A stretch of 64,000 nucleotides of DNA, taken from positions 434,001 through 498,000 of the forward strand of contig NZ_JAILYM010000001.1 in NCBI RefSeq assembly GCF_020179425.1, read 5' to 3'. The stretch comes from Novosphingobium percolationis. GTDB taxonomy: Bacteria > Pseudomonadota > Alphaproteobacteria > Sphingomonadales > Sphingomonadaceae. A program made the translations under genes and the position numbers. The notes beneath the pieces were generated by a model. That model was not told the origin of the DNA. It saw only the letters and a program-made list of their open reading frames with translations, and ran no database searches. Shown here piece by piece: positions 35,411 through 44,559 of the stretch. Within the stretch, counting starts at the first letter, position 1, and every line of letters begins with the position of its first letter.

Positions 35411-36301
35411 ATGACCGCCACGATGACCTCACCCGACGACAATGGACCCGTGGAAGGGACCTCCGCGCCAGCGCCGGGCCAGCCCGGAGAACCCAACATG
35501 GCGCGCACACGCGTGAAGAAAGAGAAGAAGGAGGACAGCTTCCCCGTCTTCCTGATCAAGCTGGTGCTGATCGTCGCGATCTTCCGCAGCTTCATCTTCT
35601 CGCCCTTCAACATCCCGTCGGAATCGATGCTCCCCCGGCTGGAGAACGGCGACTACCTGCTCGCCGCCAAGTGGCCGTTCGGCTATTCGAAGTACTCGCT
35701 GCCCTTCAGCGCCCCACTGCTGCCGAGCCGCATTCTGGCGGGCCAGCCTGCGCGCGGCGACGTGGTGATCTTCAAGGCCCCGCCGGGCAACGATGTCGAC
35801 TACATCAAGCGCGTGATCGGCCTGCCGGGCGACACCATCCAGATGATCGGTGGCGTGCTGCACATCAACGGCAAGCCGGTGAAGAAGGAGCGCATTGCCG
35901 ACTTCGTGATCCCGGTTTCGGCCAACACCAACTGCGTCGCGCCCGAATTCGAGGCGACCGAGAAGGATGGCACGGCTTCGTGCCACTACCCGCAGTTCCG
36001 CGAGACGCTGCCCGAGGGCCGGAGCTACAACGTCCTCGACCTCGGCTATCGCCCGCAGGACGATACCCCGCCGGTGATGGTGCCCGAAGGCGACATCTTC
36101 CTGATGGGCGACAACCGCGACAACTCGATGGACAGCCGTTTCCCCGCCGTTGAAGGCGCGGGCATCGGCATGGTGCCGCAGGACAACCTCGTCGGGCGCG
36201 CCACGATCGTGATGTGGTCGACCGACGGCAGCGCCAACTGGTTCCTGCCTTGGACGTGGTTCACCGCCGCGCGCTGGAACCGGATAGGGGGCACGTTCTG
36301 A
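35411..36301 (+). CDS. lepB: Signal peptidase I
   Basis: Membrane protease that cleaves Sec signal peptides; 296 residues. A charged cytoplasmic N-terminus is followed by one membrane segment (FLIKLVLIVAIFRSFIF, about 47-63). The catalytic Ser72 is in NIPSESMLP and Lys133 in YIKRVIGLPGD; box E is MGDNRDNSMDSR. Start ATG 35411; an internal ATG at residue 30 is less likely but cannot be excluded. It overlaps the rnc start and heads the lepB-rnc-era operon. Confidence 0.95.
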   Translation: MTATMTSPDDNGPVEGTSAPAPGQPGEPNMARTRVKKEKKEDSFPVFLIKLVLIVAIFRSFIFSPFNIPSESMLPRLENGDYLLAAKWPFGYSKYSLPFSAPLLPSRILAGQPARGDVVIFKAPPGNDVDYIKRVIGLPGDTIQMIGGVLHINGKPVKKERIADFVIPVSANTNCVAPEFEATEKDGTASCHYPQFRETLPEGRSYNVLDLGYRPQDDTPPVMVPEGDIFLMGDNRDNSMDSRFPAVEGAGIGMVPQDNLVGRATIVMWSTDGSANWFLPWTWFTAARWNRIGGTF

Positions 36302-36987
36302 GCAAGACCCCTTCCCCTTCGCTGACCGAAGAGACGGCGCGCTTCCTGACCGAGCTGACCGGCGCGGCGCAACGTGACGCCGCGTTGTGGCACGCTGCGC
36401 TGACGCACGGGTCGCTGGGAGAGCCGGTCGATTACCAGCGGCTGGAGTTTCTGGGCGACCGCGTGCTTGGCCTCGTCATCGCCGACTGGCTGTTCGAGAA
36501 CACCGGTGCGGCCGAAGGCAAGCTGTCGCAGCGGCTCAACGCGCTGGTCAGCCGCGAGACCTGCGCTGACGTTGCCCGCACGCTGGGCATCCCGCCGCAC
36601 ATCCGCATGGGCAAGCAGGCCCGCGACGATGGCGGCGCGAACAGCGACAACATCCTCGGCGACGTGATGGAAGCGCTGATCGGCGCGCTGTTCCTCGAAC
36701 GCGGCTTCGATGACGCCCGCGCCTTCGTGCGGAAGGCCTGGGCCCGGCCGATGAGCGGCGGCACCGGGCAGCGCAAGCATCCCAAGGCCGCCCTGCAGGA
36801 ATGGGCCGCGGGCAACCGGCGCAAGCCCCCGGTCTATACGCTCGCCAGCCGCGACGGGCCCGACCATGCCGCGATCTTCACCGTGCGCGTCGCCGTGGGC
36901 GGGGTGGGCGAAGCCGAAGCGCGCGGTTCGAGCAAGCAGGAAGCCGAGACCGCAGCGGCCCGGATGTTCATGGAGCGCTTCGGCTGA
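36298..36987 (+). CDS. rnc: Ribonuclease III, probable CTG start
   Basis: Double-strand-specific RNase for rRNA and mRNA processing; 229 residues if started at CTG 36298. The catalytic motif RLEFLGDRVL contains Glu50 and Asp54, a second acidic pair lies in GDVMEALIGALF, and a C-terminal dsRNA-binding domain (HPKAALQEW to SSKQEAETAAARM) is complete. There is no ATG, GTG or TTG between residue 1 and the conserved domain. CTG overlaps the lepB stop in a 4-base CTGA junction and has AGGGGG six bases upstream, whereas the upstream GTG at 36256 has no such site. Confidence 0.93.
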   Translation: MSKTPSPSLTEETARFLTELTGAAQRDAALWHAALTHGSLGEPVDYQRLEFLGDRVLGLVIADWLFENTGAAEGKLSQRLNALVSRETCADVARTLGIPPHIRMGKQARDDGGANSDNILGDVMEALIGALFLERGFDDARAFVRKAWARPMSGGTGQRKHPKAALQEWAAGNRRKPPVYTLASRDGPDHAAIFTVRVAVGGVGEAEARGSSKQEAETAAARMFMERFG

Positions 36988-37035
36988 TATACTCAGCCCC
37001 ACTTCGATCCTCGAAAAGAACGGAATACTCGTAAC

Positions 37036-37929
37036 GTGACGGAAAAGTGCGGCCTCGTCGCCGTGATTGGCGCCCCCAATGCGGGCAAGTCCACCCTGGT
37101 CAACGCGCTCGTCGGCCAGAAAGTGGCGATCGTTTCGGCCAAGGCGCAGACCACCCGTGCACGGCTGATGGGCATCGCGCTGGAAGGCGAGACGCAGATC
37201 ATCCTCGCCGACACGCCGGGCCTGTTCGAACCCAAGCGCCGGCTCGACCGCGCCATGGTCAACGCGGTGTGGGAAGGCGCTTCGGAAGCCGATGCCATCC
37301 TGCTGGTGGTCGATTCCCGCAAGAAGAAGCGCGACTATCTCGAACCGATCCTGACCAGCCTGAAGGACCGCCCCGAACGCAAGATCCTCGTACTCAACAA
37401 GGTCGACGCGAGCCCCAAGGAACCCCTGCTTGTCGCGGCGGAGGAACTGTCGCCGCTGGGCAATTTCGACGAGGTGTTCTTCGTTTCGGCGCTGACCAAC
37501 GATGGCGTGGCCGAACTCAAGACCCGGCTGGCCGAGCTGATGCCCGAAGGCGCGTGGCACTATCCCGAAGATCAGGTGTCCGACGCTTCGGAACGCCTGC
37601 TCGCCGCCGAGATCACGCGTGAGCAGATCTACCGCCAGCTTCACGACGAGCTGCCCTATGACAGCGCGGTGCGGCCCGAAAGCTATACCCATCGCAAGGA
37701 CGGTTCGGTCGAGATCCACCAGCAGATCGTCATCGCGCGCGACAGCCAGCGCGGGATCGTGCTGGGCAAGGGCGGATCCAAGCTCAAGTCGATCGGCGAA
37801 GCCTCGCGCAAGGAGCTGGCCGAACTGCTGGGCACGAAGGTCCACCTGTTCCTGCACGTGAAGGTCGAGGAAAACTGGGCCGAGAGCAAGGAAATCTACG
37901 AGGAAATAGGCCTCGACTGGGTGAAGTGA
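37036..37929 (+). CDS. era: GTPase Era
   Basis: Essential GTPase that assists 16S rRNA maturation and 30S assembly; 297 residues. G1 GAPNAGKS (residues 12-19), G3 DTPG, G4 NKVD and the C-terminal KH RNA-binding domain (IVLGKGGSKLKSIG) are all present. Starts with GTG at 37036, 48 bases after rnc; its stop overlaps the SGNH hydrolase start (TGATG). Confidence 0.97.
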   Translation: MTEKCGLVAVIGAPNAGKSTLVNALVGQKVAIVSAKAQTTRARLMGIALEGETQIILADTPGLFEPKRRLDRAMVNAVWEGASEADAILLVVDSRKKKRDYLEPILTSLKDRPERKILVLNKVDASPKEPLLVAAEELSPLGNFDEVFFVSALTNDGVAELKTRLAELMPEGAWHYPEDQVSDASERLLAAEITREQIYRQLHDELPYDSAVRPESYTHRKDGSVEIHQQIVIARDSQRGIVLGKGGSKLKSIGEASRKELAELLGTKVHLFLHVKVEENWAESKEIYEEIGLDWVK

Positions 37930-38762
37930 TGCGCCCGGCCGCTCTGGCGCTGGCGGCGATGATCGCCTGCTCCACCGCGCAGGCGCGCCCTGCCCCGGCG
38001 CCCGGCGACCGTTACGTGGCGCTTGGCAGCTCTTATGCGGCAGGGCCGGGTCTTGGCGCGGTCGCCGATGGCGCCCCGGCGCGCTGCGGCCATGGCGCTG
38101 CGAGCTATCCCCGTCAGCTTGCAGCCAAGCTGCGGTTGAAGCTGACCGATGCGAGTTGCAGCGGCTCCACCACCGAGCATATCCTCGGCCCCTGGAACGA
38201 GATCGCCCCGCAGATCGAGGCGGTCACCGCCGACACGCGTCTCGTCACGGTGACGACCGGCGGCAACGATGTCGGCTTCGTGACCAACCTTGGCGCGGCG
38301 GCCTGCGCGACGATGCCGGAAGCTGCGCGCCCGCCCCAGTGTCCCCGCCCTCGCGTCGTGAGCGAGGCCGACTGGCGCGGGGTCGAACAACGGATGGCGC
38401 GGATCGCCGCCGAAGTGCATGCCCGTGCGCCGCGCGCGCGCCTGGTGTTCGTGGATTACGTCACGATCGTCGGCCCCACGGGCGGCTGTGCGGCCTTGCC
38501 GGGCGACGCCGATGCCCTGGCATCGAGCCGGGCGCAGGCCCGACGGCTGGCCGCCATCACCGCGCGGGTGGCACGCCGCAACCGGGCGTTGCTGTTCAGG
38601 GCTTCGGCGCTGACGCAAGGCCATGGTCCGTGCGAGGCCGATCCCTGGAGCCTGGGGATCGCGCCGGGCGAGCCCGATGGCGGCGTGCCGCTGCATCCCG
38701 GCCCCAAGGCGCACGGCGCCATTGCCGAAGGCCTCGCGCGGTTGCTGGCAAGGCGCGGTTGA
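37929..38762 (+). CDS. Secreted SGNH/GDSL-type esterase
   Basis: A 277-residue exported hydrolase. A short signal peptide (ALALAAMIACSTAQA) precedes block I (ALGSSYAAGPG, nucleophile Ser in the GSS position), block III (GGNDVGF), and block V (LHPGPKAH with the catalytic His). Cys pairs suggest disulfides in the periplasm. It resembles lipase/esterase members of the SGNH family; the natural substrate is not known. ATG 37929 overlaps the era stop. Confidence 0.86.
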   Translation: MRPAALALAAMIACSTAQARPAPAPGDRYVALGSSYAAGPGLGAVADGAPARCGHGAASYPRQLAAKLRLKLTDASCSGSTTEHILGPWNEIAPQIEAVTADTRLVTVTTGGNDVGFVTNLGAAACATMPEAARPPQCPRPRVVSEADWRGVEQRMARIAAEVHARAPRARLVFVDYVTIVGPTGGCAALPGDADALASSRAQARRLAAITARVARRNRALLFRASALTQGHGPCEADPWSLGIAPGEPDGGVPLHPGPKAHGAIAEGLARLLARRG

Positions 38763-38808
38763 CCGGATTGCGGGCTTGCCGCATCCCTTCAGCGGGAGGA
38801 CCGACCGG

Positions 38809-39576
38809 ATGATCGACAATGCGCCACTGCTGCTGATCGGGTGCGTGCTGCTGATCGCGATGCTGGCGGCCTATGGCCTTGGCCAGGTCCTGCACGGCGT
38901 GCTGCTGCGCGGGCGCGAGGACGGGGCGACCAGCAACGAGAGCTATGTGCTGTCGGGGGTGTTCGGCCTGCTTGCGCTGCTGATGGCCTTCGCTTTCAGC
39001 CTCGCCATCGGGCGTTACGAGACGCGGCGCGAACTGGTGGTCGACGAGGCCAACGCGATCTCGACGATGGCAAGCCGCCTGAGCCTGTTCGACGAGCCCC
39101 AGGCCGCAGCACTGCGCCTCCCGCTCGCGACATATGCCCGCGCCCGCGCAGAAGCGGGCAAGATCGAGGATGATGCGCGCTGGCAGGGCGCGGTGGACGA
39201 AGCGGCGCGTCTGGGCGACGGATTCGGCAACCTGCTGTTCGCAACGTTGCGTTCGATGCCGCCCGATACGCGCGGCCCCGTGCTGGTGCAGGCTTACAAC
39301 GAGATGAGCGACCTTGCCACCGCGCGCCATGCCGCGCGCAAGGCACGGCTGCCCGAAGAGGTGCTGCTGCTGCTGGCGCTCTATTGCTGCGCGGGCGCGA
39401 CCATGCTCGGCTACACGCTCGCCGGTACGGGGCGGCGCCATACGCTGGCCTCGCTGATCTTCTTCGCGCTGCTGGCGGGCGCCTTCGTCACCATCCTCGA
39501 TCTCGACCGCCCGCGCGGCGGCGCGATCCTGGTGCCCCAGGACGAACTGGAAGCCGTCGCCCGCGCGATTTCCTGA
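38809..39576 (+). CDS. DUF4239 family membrane protein
   Basis: A 255-residue membrane protein. An N-terminal helix (LLLIGCVLLIAMLAAYGL) is followed by the family core SNESYVLSGVFGLLALLMAFAFSL, a long soluble segment rich in helices, and two C-terminal helices (EVLLLLALYCCAGATMLG, SLIFFALLAGAFVTIL). Bestrophin-like topology has been noted for the family, but no function is established. The ATG at 38809 has GGGAGGA 10 bases upstream. Confidence 0.8.
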   Translation: MIDNAPLLLIGCVLLIAMLAAYGLGQVLHGVLLRGREDGATSNESYVLSGVFGLLALLMAFAFSLAIGRYETRRELVVDEANAISTMASRLSLFDEPQAAALRLPLATYARARAEAGKIEDDARWQGAVDEAARLGDGFGNLLFATLRSMPPDTRGPVLVQAYNEMSDLATARHAARKARLPEEVLLLLALYCCAGATMLGYTLAGTGRRHTLASLIFFALLAGAFVTILDLDRPRGGAILVPQDELEAVARAIS

Positions 39577-39895
39577 CCCGCGAAGGGAAACGCCGCACAG
39601 GGCGTTAAGCTTGCAACAGACCGGCAATGCCACGGTCGGCGACACGGACCGCGCGCCTTTCAGCGTACGCGCCGTTGCCCCGCCGCGTGGCTTTGTCACG
39701 TTTGGAACGTATAGAATTGCAACGGCTGTTTCAGAGATTTGCGCAGGCCTTCCCTTCTTTCAACAGCGCGCCAATTAATTCAGGCCTTTATTCGATCTGG
39801 CGCATTTTCAGGACTGATGCATACTGATTTTATTGGAACAATACTGTCAGTTCGTGCACAGAGTGCGAGCGTCGTGCGGTCGATGGAGCATCTTG
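39577..39895. other. Intergenic region with an AT-rich patch
   Basis: About 320 bases without a gene on either strand. The second half (roughly 39700-39850) is unusually AT-rich for this genome, with GCCAATTAATTCAGG and TGATTTTATTGG. TTGCAAC occurs twice (about 39610 and 39717). This probably contains the promoter of the glycosyltransferase gene; I see no clear hairpin terminator, operator or RNA gene. Confidence 0.5.
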
Positions 39896-41446
39896 ATGTC
39901 TGAACTGCGCGGCAACGATGCTGCGGCTGCAGGAATTGCACTGGCGGGTAGCGGGCCCTTTGCAGTCCCGGTACCGCGCTGGACCTGGCCGACCGACCTC
40001 CCCCGCCCGCTCGTCTCCGCGCTCGGCTTCCTTGCGCTGACGCTGGCCCTGCATCTGATCCAGTTCGGCAATCCGGTGCTGCATGTGGACGAGGAGTTCT
40101 ACCTGCTCGTCGCCGACCATATGCGGCACGGCGCGCTGCCCTTCGTCGACATCTGGGACCGTAAGCCGCTGGGGCTGTTCCTGCTCTACCGCTTCTTCCT
40201 GCTGTTTCCGGGCGATGGCGTCGTTACGTACCAGCTGTTCGGCGTGGCCGCGTGCGCGGCAACCGCGCTGGTGATCGAGCGACTGGCGCGCGAGATCGCC
40301 AGTCCTGCCGCCGCGCGGCTGGCGGGCGCCGTCTATATCCTGTTCCTGCCGGTGTACTGCTTCGGCATCGGGCAGGCCCCGGTGTTCTACAACCTGCCCG
40401 TGGCGCTTGCGGCGCTGCGCACGCTAGAGGCCTGGCGCGCGCGCGACGAACGCGACTTCGTGCGCGGCGGCGTACAGGCGATGGCGCTGCTGGGGCTGGC
40501 GATCCAGATCAAGTACACGGTGGTGTTCGAAGGCGCGGCGTTCGGCGTCGTCCTGCTTGCCCGCGCGCGTGCGCTGGGCTGGAATGCGGGGCGCTTGGCC
40601 GGGGTTGCCCTGCTGTGGTGCGCCGTTGCGATCGCGCCCACGCTCGCGTTTCTGGCCGTCTATGCCGCGCTGGGGCATGGCGAGGCCTTCATCCACGCCA
40701 ACTTCCTGTCGATCCTCAACCGCCGTTCCGATGGCATGGCCTCGTGGTCGCGGCTGGGCAGCGAAATGCTGGGCCTCGTGCCGTTCTGGCTGGCGATCCT
40801 GTGGGCCGACCGGCGACTGGCTCCGCGCGAAGGACACGATCCGGCGGCGCTGTGGTTCCTGCGCCTGTGGGCGATCGCCGCCTTTGCCGGGTTCCTCGCC
40901 TTCGGATCGTGGTACGACCATTACGTCACGCCGGTGCTCGTGCCGCTGAGCGTGCTGGCCGCGCCCGCGCTGGCCCAAGTGCCGGGCGCGCGCTGGCGCT
41001 GCGTGCTGCTGCTGGGCTTCGGCGCGATCGCCAGCGTGGTGGTCATGGCCGACAGCATCCGCCGCCATGGCACCAAGGCGCAGGCCGACCACGTCGCCAC
41101 CGCGATCCGCAGCGAGCTGCACGGCGGCTGCGCCTTCGTGTTCGATGGCGAACCGGCGTTCTATCGCATGGCGGGAAGCTGCCTTCCGGGCCGCTATCCC
41201 TTCCCCAACCACCTCAACACCTGGACCGAGGCGCAGGCGCTCGACATCGATCCCAACCTCGAAGTCGCGCGCATCCTGATGGCGCGGCCCGACGTGGTGG
41301 TCGTGGCGGAATGGTGGCCGTTCTACCTGCCCAACTGGGAAACGCGTGCGATCGTGGGCGATTTCCTCGCCCGCGGCTACGAACGCTACGCCAGCGTGAA
41401 GCTGGGCACGCACACCTTCGGCCTGTGGCGGCGCCGGAAGGGATAG
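39896..41446 (+). CDS. GT39-type membrane glycosyltransferase (ArnT/PMT-like)
   Basis: A 516-residue integral membrane protein with roughly ten helices. The first periplasmic loop motif HVDEEFYLLVADHMRHG and DIWDRKPLGLFLLY is typical of the GT-C / dolichyl-phosphate-mannose transferase group (ArnT, PMT). It probably moves a sugar from polyprenyl phosphate to a lipid or protein acceptor on the periplasmic side; the acceptor is unknown. ATG 39896 follows GGAGC by 7 bases; the frame also opens at 39833 but without a better site. Confidence 0.82.
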   Translation: MSELRGNDAAAAGIALAGSGPFAVPVPRWTWPTDLPRPLVSALGFLALTLALHLIQFGNPVLHVDEEFYLLVADHMRHGALPFVDIWDRKPLGLFLLYRFFLLFPGDGVVTYQLFGVAACAATALVIERLAREIASPAAARLAGAVYILFLPVYCFGIGQAPVFYNLPVALAALRTLEAWRARDERDFVRGGVQAMALLGLAIQIKYTVVFEGAAFGVVLLARARALGWNAGRLAGVALLWCAVAIAPTLAFLAVYAALGHGEAFIHANFLSILNRRSDGMASWSRLGSEMLGLVPFWLAILWADRRLAPREGHDPAALWFLRLWAIAAFAGFLAFGSWYDHYVTPVLVPLSVLAAPALAQVPGARWRCVLLLGFGAIASVVVMADSIRRHGTKAQADHVATAIRSELHGGCAFVFDGEPAFYRMAGSCLPGRYPFPNHLNTWTEAQALDIDPNLEVARILMARPDVVVVAEWWPFYLPNWETRAIVGDFLARGYERYASVKLGTHTFGLWRRRKG

Positions 41447-41458
41447 CCCCTCCGGCGC
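41431..41458. terminator. Hairpin between convergent glycosyltransferase and topA genes
   Basis: GCGCCGGA (41431-41438) pairs with TCCGGCGC (41451-41458) with an inner GGG/CCC. It spans the stop codon of the glycosyltransferase and lies 6 bases past the topA stop, so it could serve both strands. There is no U-run. Confidence 0.45.
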
Positions 41459-41464
41459 GGCGCG

Positions 41465-44098
41465 TCATTCCGCGGACTTGACGGCCTTGGCCTTGGCAGG
41501 AGCCTTGGCAGGAGCCTTGGCCTTGGGTGCGGCCTTCTTCGCAGGCGCTTTCTTCGCAGGCGCCTTCTTTTCCGCCGCGTCCTTCTTGGGGGCAGCGGCC
41601 TTCTTCGGCGCGGCTTTCTTCTTGCCCTTCGCGGGCCCCTTGGCCGCGCGCGCGTCGATCAGCGCAATGGCTTCCTCTGGCGTCAGCGCCTCGGGCTGCT
41701 TGTCGCGCGGCAGGGTGGCGTTGGTCGTACCGTCGGTGACGTAGGGGCCATAGCGCCCTGCCATCAGCTTGATTTCGCCGCCCGAGGTCGGGTGTGCGCC
41801 CAACAGCTTAAGCGGTTCGGCCGCCGCGCCACGCGCCGGACGCCCGCCGCCCGCCGCCGCTTCGGCCAGCTTGATCACGGCGGCGTTCATGCCGGTTTCG
41901 AACACTTCGGCGGTCGCCTTGAGCCGTGCATACTTGCCATCATGCGCGAGGTACGGCCCATAACGCCCTATGCTTGCGGTAATAACGTTGCCGCTTTCGG
42001 GGTGCACGCCGATCTCGCGCGGGAGCGACAGCAGCTTCAGCGCCCATTCTAGATCCAGCTCGCCGATGTCCTTGGGGATCGAGGCGCGCTTGGCTTCCTT
42101 GCCCTCGCCCAGCTGGATGTAGGGACCGAAGCGGCCCGTGCGGCGGGTGACGTCAAGATCGGTCACCGGGTCCTTGCCCAGCACGGTCTCGCCGCCATCG
42201 CCGCCATCCTCGGCGCCTCCGGGCTGCGCGAACTTGCGGGTAAACTTGCACTCAGGGTAGTTCGAGCAGGCGACAAACGCGCCATACTTGCCGCCGCGCA
42301 AGGCAAGGCGGCCCGACTGGCACTTGGGGCACAGGCGTGGATCGCTGCCGTCGTCCTTCGGCGGGAACAGGTAATCTTCAAGAAAGATGTCAAGTTCGGC
42401 CGTTACCTCGCTGGGCTTCTTCTCCATGACCTCATCGGACTTGGGCTTGAAGTCGCGCCAGAACGCTTCCAGCACCTTCTTCCAAGCCGCGCGCCCGCCC
42501 GAGACGTCGTCAAGTTCGTCCTCCATCCCGGCCGTGAACTGATAAGCGACGTAGCGATCGAAAAAGCGTTCGAGGAACGCCGTCAGCAGCCGCCCGCTTT
42601 CCTCTGCGAAAAAGCGGTTCTTTTCGGTGCGGACGTAATTGCGGTCCTTGAGCACCTGGAGCGTTGCAGCATACGTCGAAGGGCGGCCTATGCCGAGTTC
42701 CTCGAGCCGCTTGACGAGGCTTGCTTCGGAATAGCGCGGGGGCGGCTGGGTGAAGTGCTGGCTCGCCTCGACGCCGCGCTTTGCGGGGGTGTCGCCCGCC
42801 GCCATCGCCGGCAGCAGGCCGCTTTCATCGTCGTCCGCGTCGCTCTTCTGGTCGCGGCCTTCCTCGTAAACGGCGAGGAAGCCGGGGAACTTCACCACCT
42901 GCCCCGTGGCGCGCAGTTCGTGCTTGCCGGTGCCGTCACGCAGGGTGACGGTGGTGCGTTCGAGGTTGGCCGAGGCCATCTGGCTTGCCAGCGCGCGCTT
43001 CCAGATCAGGTCGTAGAGCCGCGCCTCGTCACCCGAACCGTGGCGGTCCTTGGTGAAGTCGGTCGGACGGATCGCCTCGTGCGCCTCCTGCGCATTCTTG
43101 GCCTTGGTTTCGTAATGACGCGGCTTTTCGGGCAGGTAATGACCCGAATAGCGGTCAGAGATGGCCACCCGCGCCGCCGAAATGGCGCTGTGGTCCATCT
43201 GCACGCCATCAGTACGCATGTAGGTGATCGCGCCCGCTTCATAGAGCGTCTGCGCCACGCGCATGGTGTGGCTGGCCGAGAAGCCCAGCTTGCGCGCCGC
43301 TTCCTGCTGCAGCGTGGAAGTGGTGAACGGCGGCGACGGATTGCGGCGGGTCGGCTTGGTCTCGACCTCCTCGACACGGAAGGTGCCCGCTTCGACGATG
43401 GACTTGGCGCGCAGGGCAATGCCCTCCTCACCCAGCGAAAGCCTTTCAAGCTTTTGCCCATCGAACTTCACAAGCCGGGCGAGGAATTCGGTGCCGCCCT
43501 GCTCCAGCTTCGCGACGACCGACCAGTATTCCTGCGACTTGAACGCCTCAATCTCGCGCTCGCGCTCGACGATCAGGCGCAGGGCCACCGACTGCACGCG
43601 GCCCGCCGACTTGGCGCCGGGCAGCTTGCGCCACAGCACCGGCGAAAGGGTGAAGCCGAACAGGTAGTCGAGCGCGCGGCGGGCCAGATAGGCATCGATC
43701 AGGTCCTGATCCAGCTCGCGCGGGCGCTTCATCGCCTCGGTCACCGCCTGCTTGGTGATGGCGTTGAAGGTGACGCGTTCGACTTCCTTCGGAAGCGCAC
43801 GACGTTTACCCAGCAACTCCTTGACGTGCCAGGAAATGGCTTCACCTTCGCGATCAGGGTCAGTCGCGAGGATCAGGCGGTCGGCCTGCTTGGCAGCGTC
43901 GGTGATGGCCTTCACCCGCGCCTGCTTGTCGCCATACAGTTCCCAGTCCATCGCGAAGTCCTCGTCCGGGCGGACGGAGCCGTCCTTCACCGGAAGATCG
44001 CGGATGTGCCCATAGGAAGCGAGGACCTGGAAGCCGGGACCGAGATACTTCTCGATGGTCTTGGCCTTGGCCGGGGATTCGACGATGACAAGCTGCAT
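41465..44098 (-). CDS. topA: DNA topoisomerase I
   Basis: Type IA topoisomerase that relaxes negative supercoils; 877 residues. The Toprim domain (VESPAKAKTIEKYLG, with DPDREGEAI), the active-site Tyr293 in ITYMRTDG, one clear four-Cys zinc finger (CPKCQSGR to CSNYPEC), and several degenerate C-terminal repeats (GRYGPYL/V) are visible. The last 65 residues are a Lys/Ala/Pro tail that probably binds DNA or the polymerase. Last gene of the plsY-dprA-topA cluster. Confidence 0.97.
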   Translation of the reverse strand: MQLVIVESPAKAKTIEKYLGPGFQVLASYGHIRDLPVKDGSVRPDEDFAMDWELYGDKQARVKAITDAAKQADRLILATDPDREGEAISWHVKELLGKRRALPKEVERVTFNAITKQAVTEAMKRPRELDQDLIDAYLARRALDYLFGFTLSPVLWRKLPGAKSAGRVQSVALRLIVEREREIEAFKSQEYWSVVAKLEQGGTEFLARLVKFDGQKLERLSLGEEGIALRAKSIVEAGTFRVEEVETKPTRRNPSPPFTTSTLQQEAARKLGFSASHTMRVAQTLYEAGAITYMRTDGVQMDHSAISAARVAISDRYSGHYLPEKPRHYETKAKNAQEAHEAIRPTDFTKDRHGSGDEARLYDLIWKRALASQMASANLERTTVTLRDGTGKHELRATGQVVKFPGFLAVYEEGRDQKSDADDDESGLLPAMAAGDTPAKRGVEASQHFTQPPPRYSEASLVKRLEELGIGRPSTYAATLQVLKDRNYVRTEKNRFFAEESGRLLTAFLERFFDRYVAYQFTAGMEDELDDVSGGRAAWKKVLEAFWRDFKPKSDEVMEKKPSEVTAELDIFLEDYLFPPKDDGSDPRLCPKCQSGRLALRGGKYGAFVACSNYPECKFTRKFAQPGGAEDGGDGGETVLGKDPVTDLDVTRRTGRFGPYIQLGEGKEAKRASIPKDIGELDLEWALKLLSLPREIGVHPESGNVITASIGRYGPYLAHDGKYARLKATAEVFETGMNAAVIKLAEAAAGGGRPARGAAAEPLKLLGAHPTSGGEIKLMAGRYGPYVTDGTTNATLPRDKQPEALTPEEAIALIDARAAKGPAKGKKKAAPKKAAAPKKDAAEKKAPAKKAPAKKAAPKAKAPAKAPAKAKAVKSAE

Positions 44099-44184
44099 GG
44101 CGGTGAAACTGAACCCTTACACGTATGCGTACGCACGAGGGTGGCGAGACGAACGGCCTCTCGTCAACCCATACCCTCGTCCGG

Positions 44185-44538
44185 TCAGGCGCGGGGCGTA
44201 GCCCGCCAGGCGATGAGGAACAAGACCGCCAGCAGCAGATCGATCGCGGCGAAGAAGGCCACAATCGGCAGGACGCGCCCCTGCGTGAACAGCACCAGCG
44301 CGGGTACGCCGAACACGAGCTTTTCGAAAACGGCCGGAATCATCAGCGCGCGGTACTTCACCGGATCGCCGCCCACGATCCAGAATACCGCCTGGAACAC
44401 AATCGCGCAGCCGACGAAGCCGAGGAAGGTTTCAGCGCCCAGATGCGGCAGTGGCACGAGGTAGAGCGGCGGCAGCACGAGAAAGCCCCAGAGCGCCGCG
44501 CTCCGGAATATCCGTTGCGCCAGTCGTGCTTCGGCCAT
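44185..44538 (-). CDS. Small four-helix membrane protein
   Basis: A 117-residue membrane protein with about four hydrophobic segments (AALWGFLVLPPLYLVP, FLGFVGCAIVFQAVFWIVG, EKLVFGVPALVLF, VAFFAAIDLLLAVLFLIAW). I do not recognise a named family. It lies between an unknown secreted protein and topA on the same strand. Confidence 0.7.
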   Translation of the reverse strand: MAEARLAQRIFRSAALWGFLVLPPLYLVPLPHLGAETFLGFVGCAIVFQAVFWIVGGDPVKYRALMIPAVFEKLVFGVPALVLFTQGRVLPIVAFFAAIDLLLAVLFLIAWRATPRA

Positions 44539-44559
44539 CGCCTCCCCTTTCGCCCGTTG

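Noticed and set aside
33571..36153. 860-residue plus-strand frame over pgi and lepB
   Set aside because: It crosses two real genes on different strands; the sequence has no domain.
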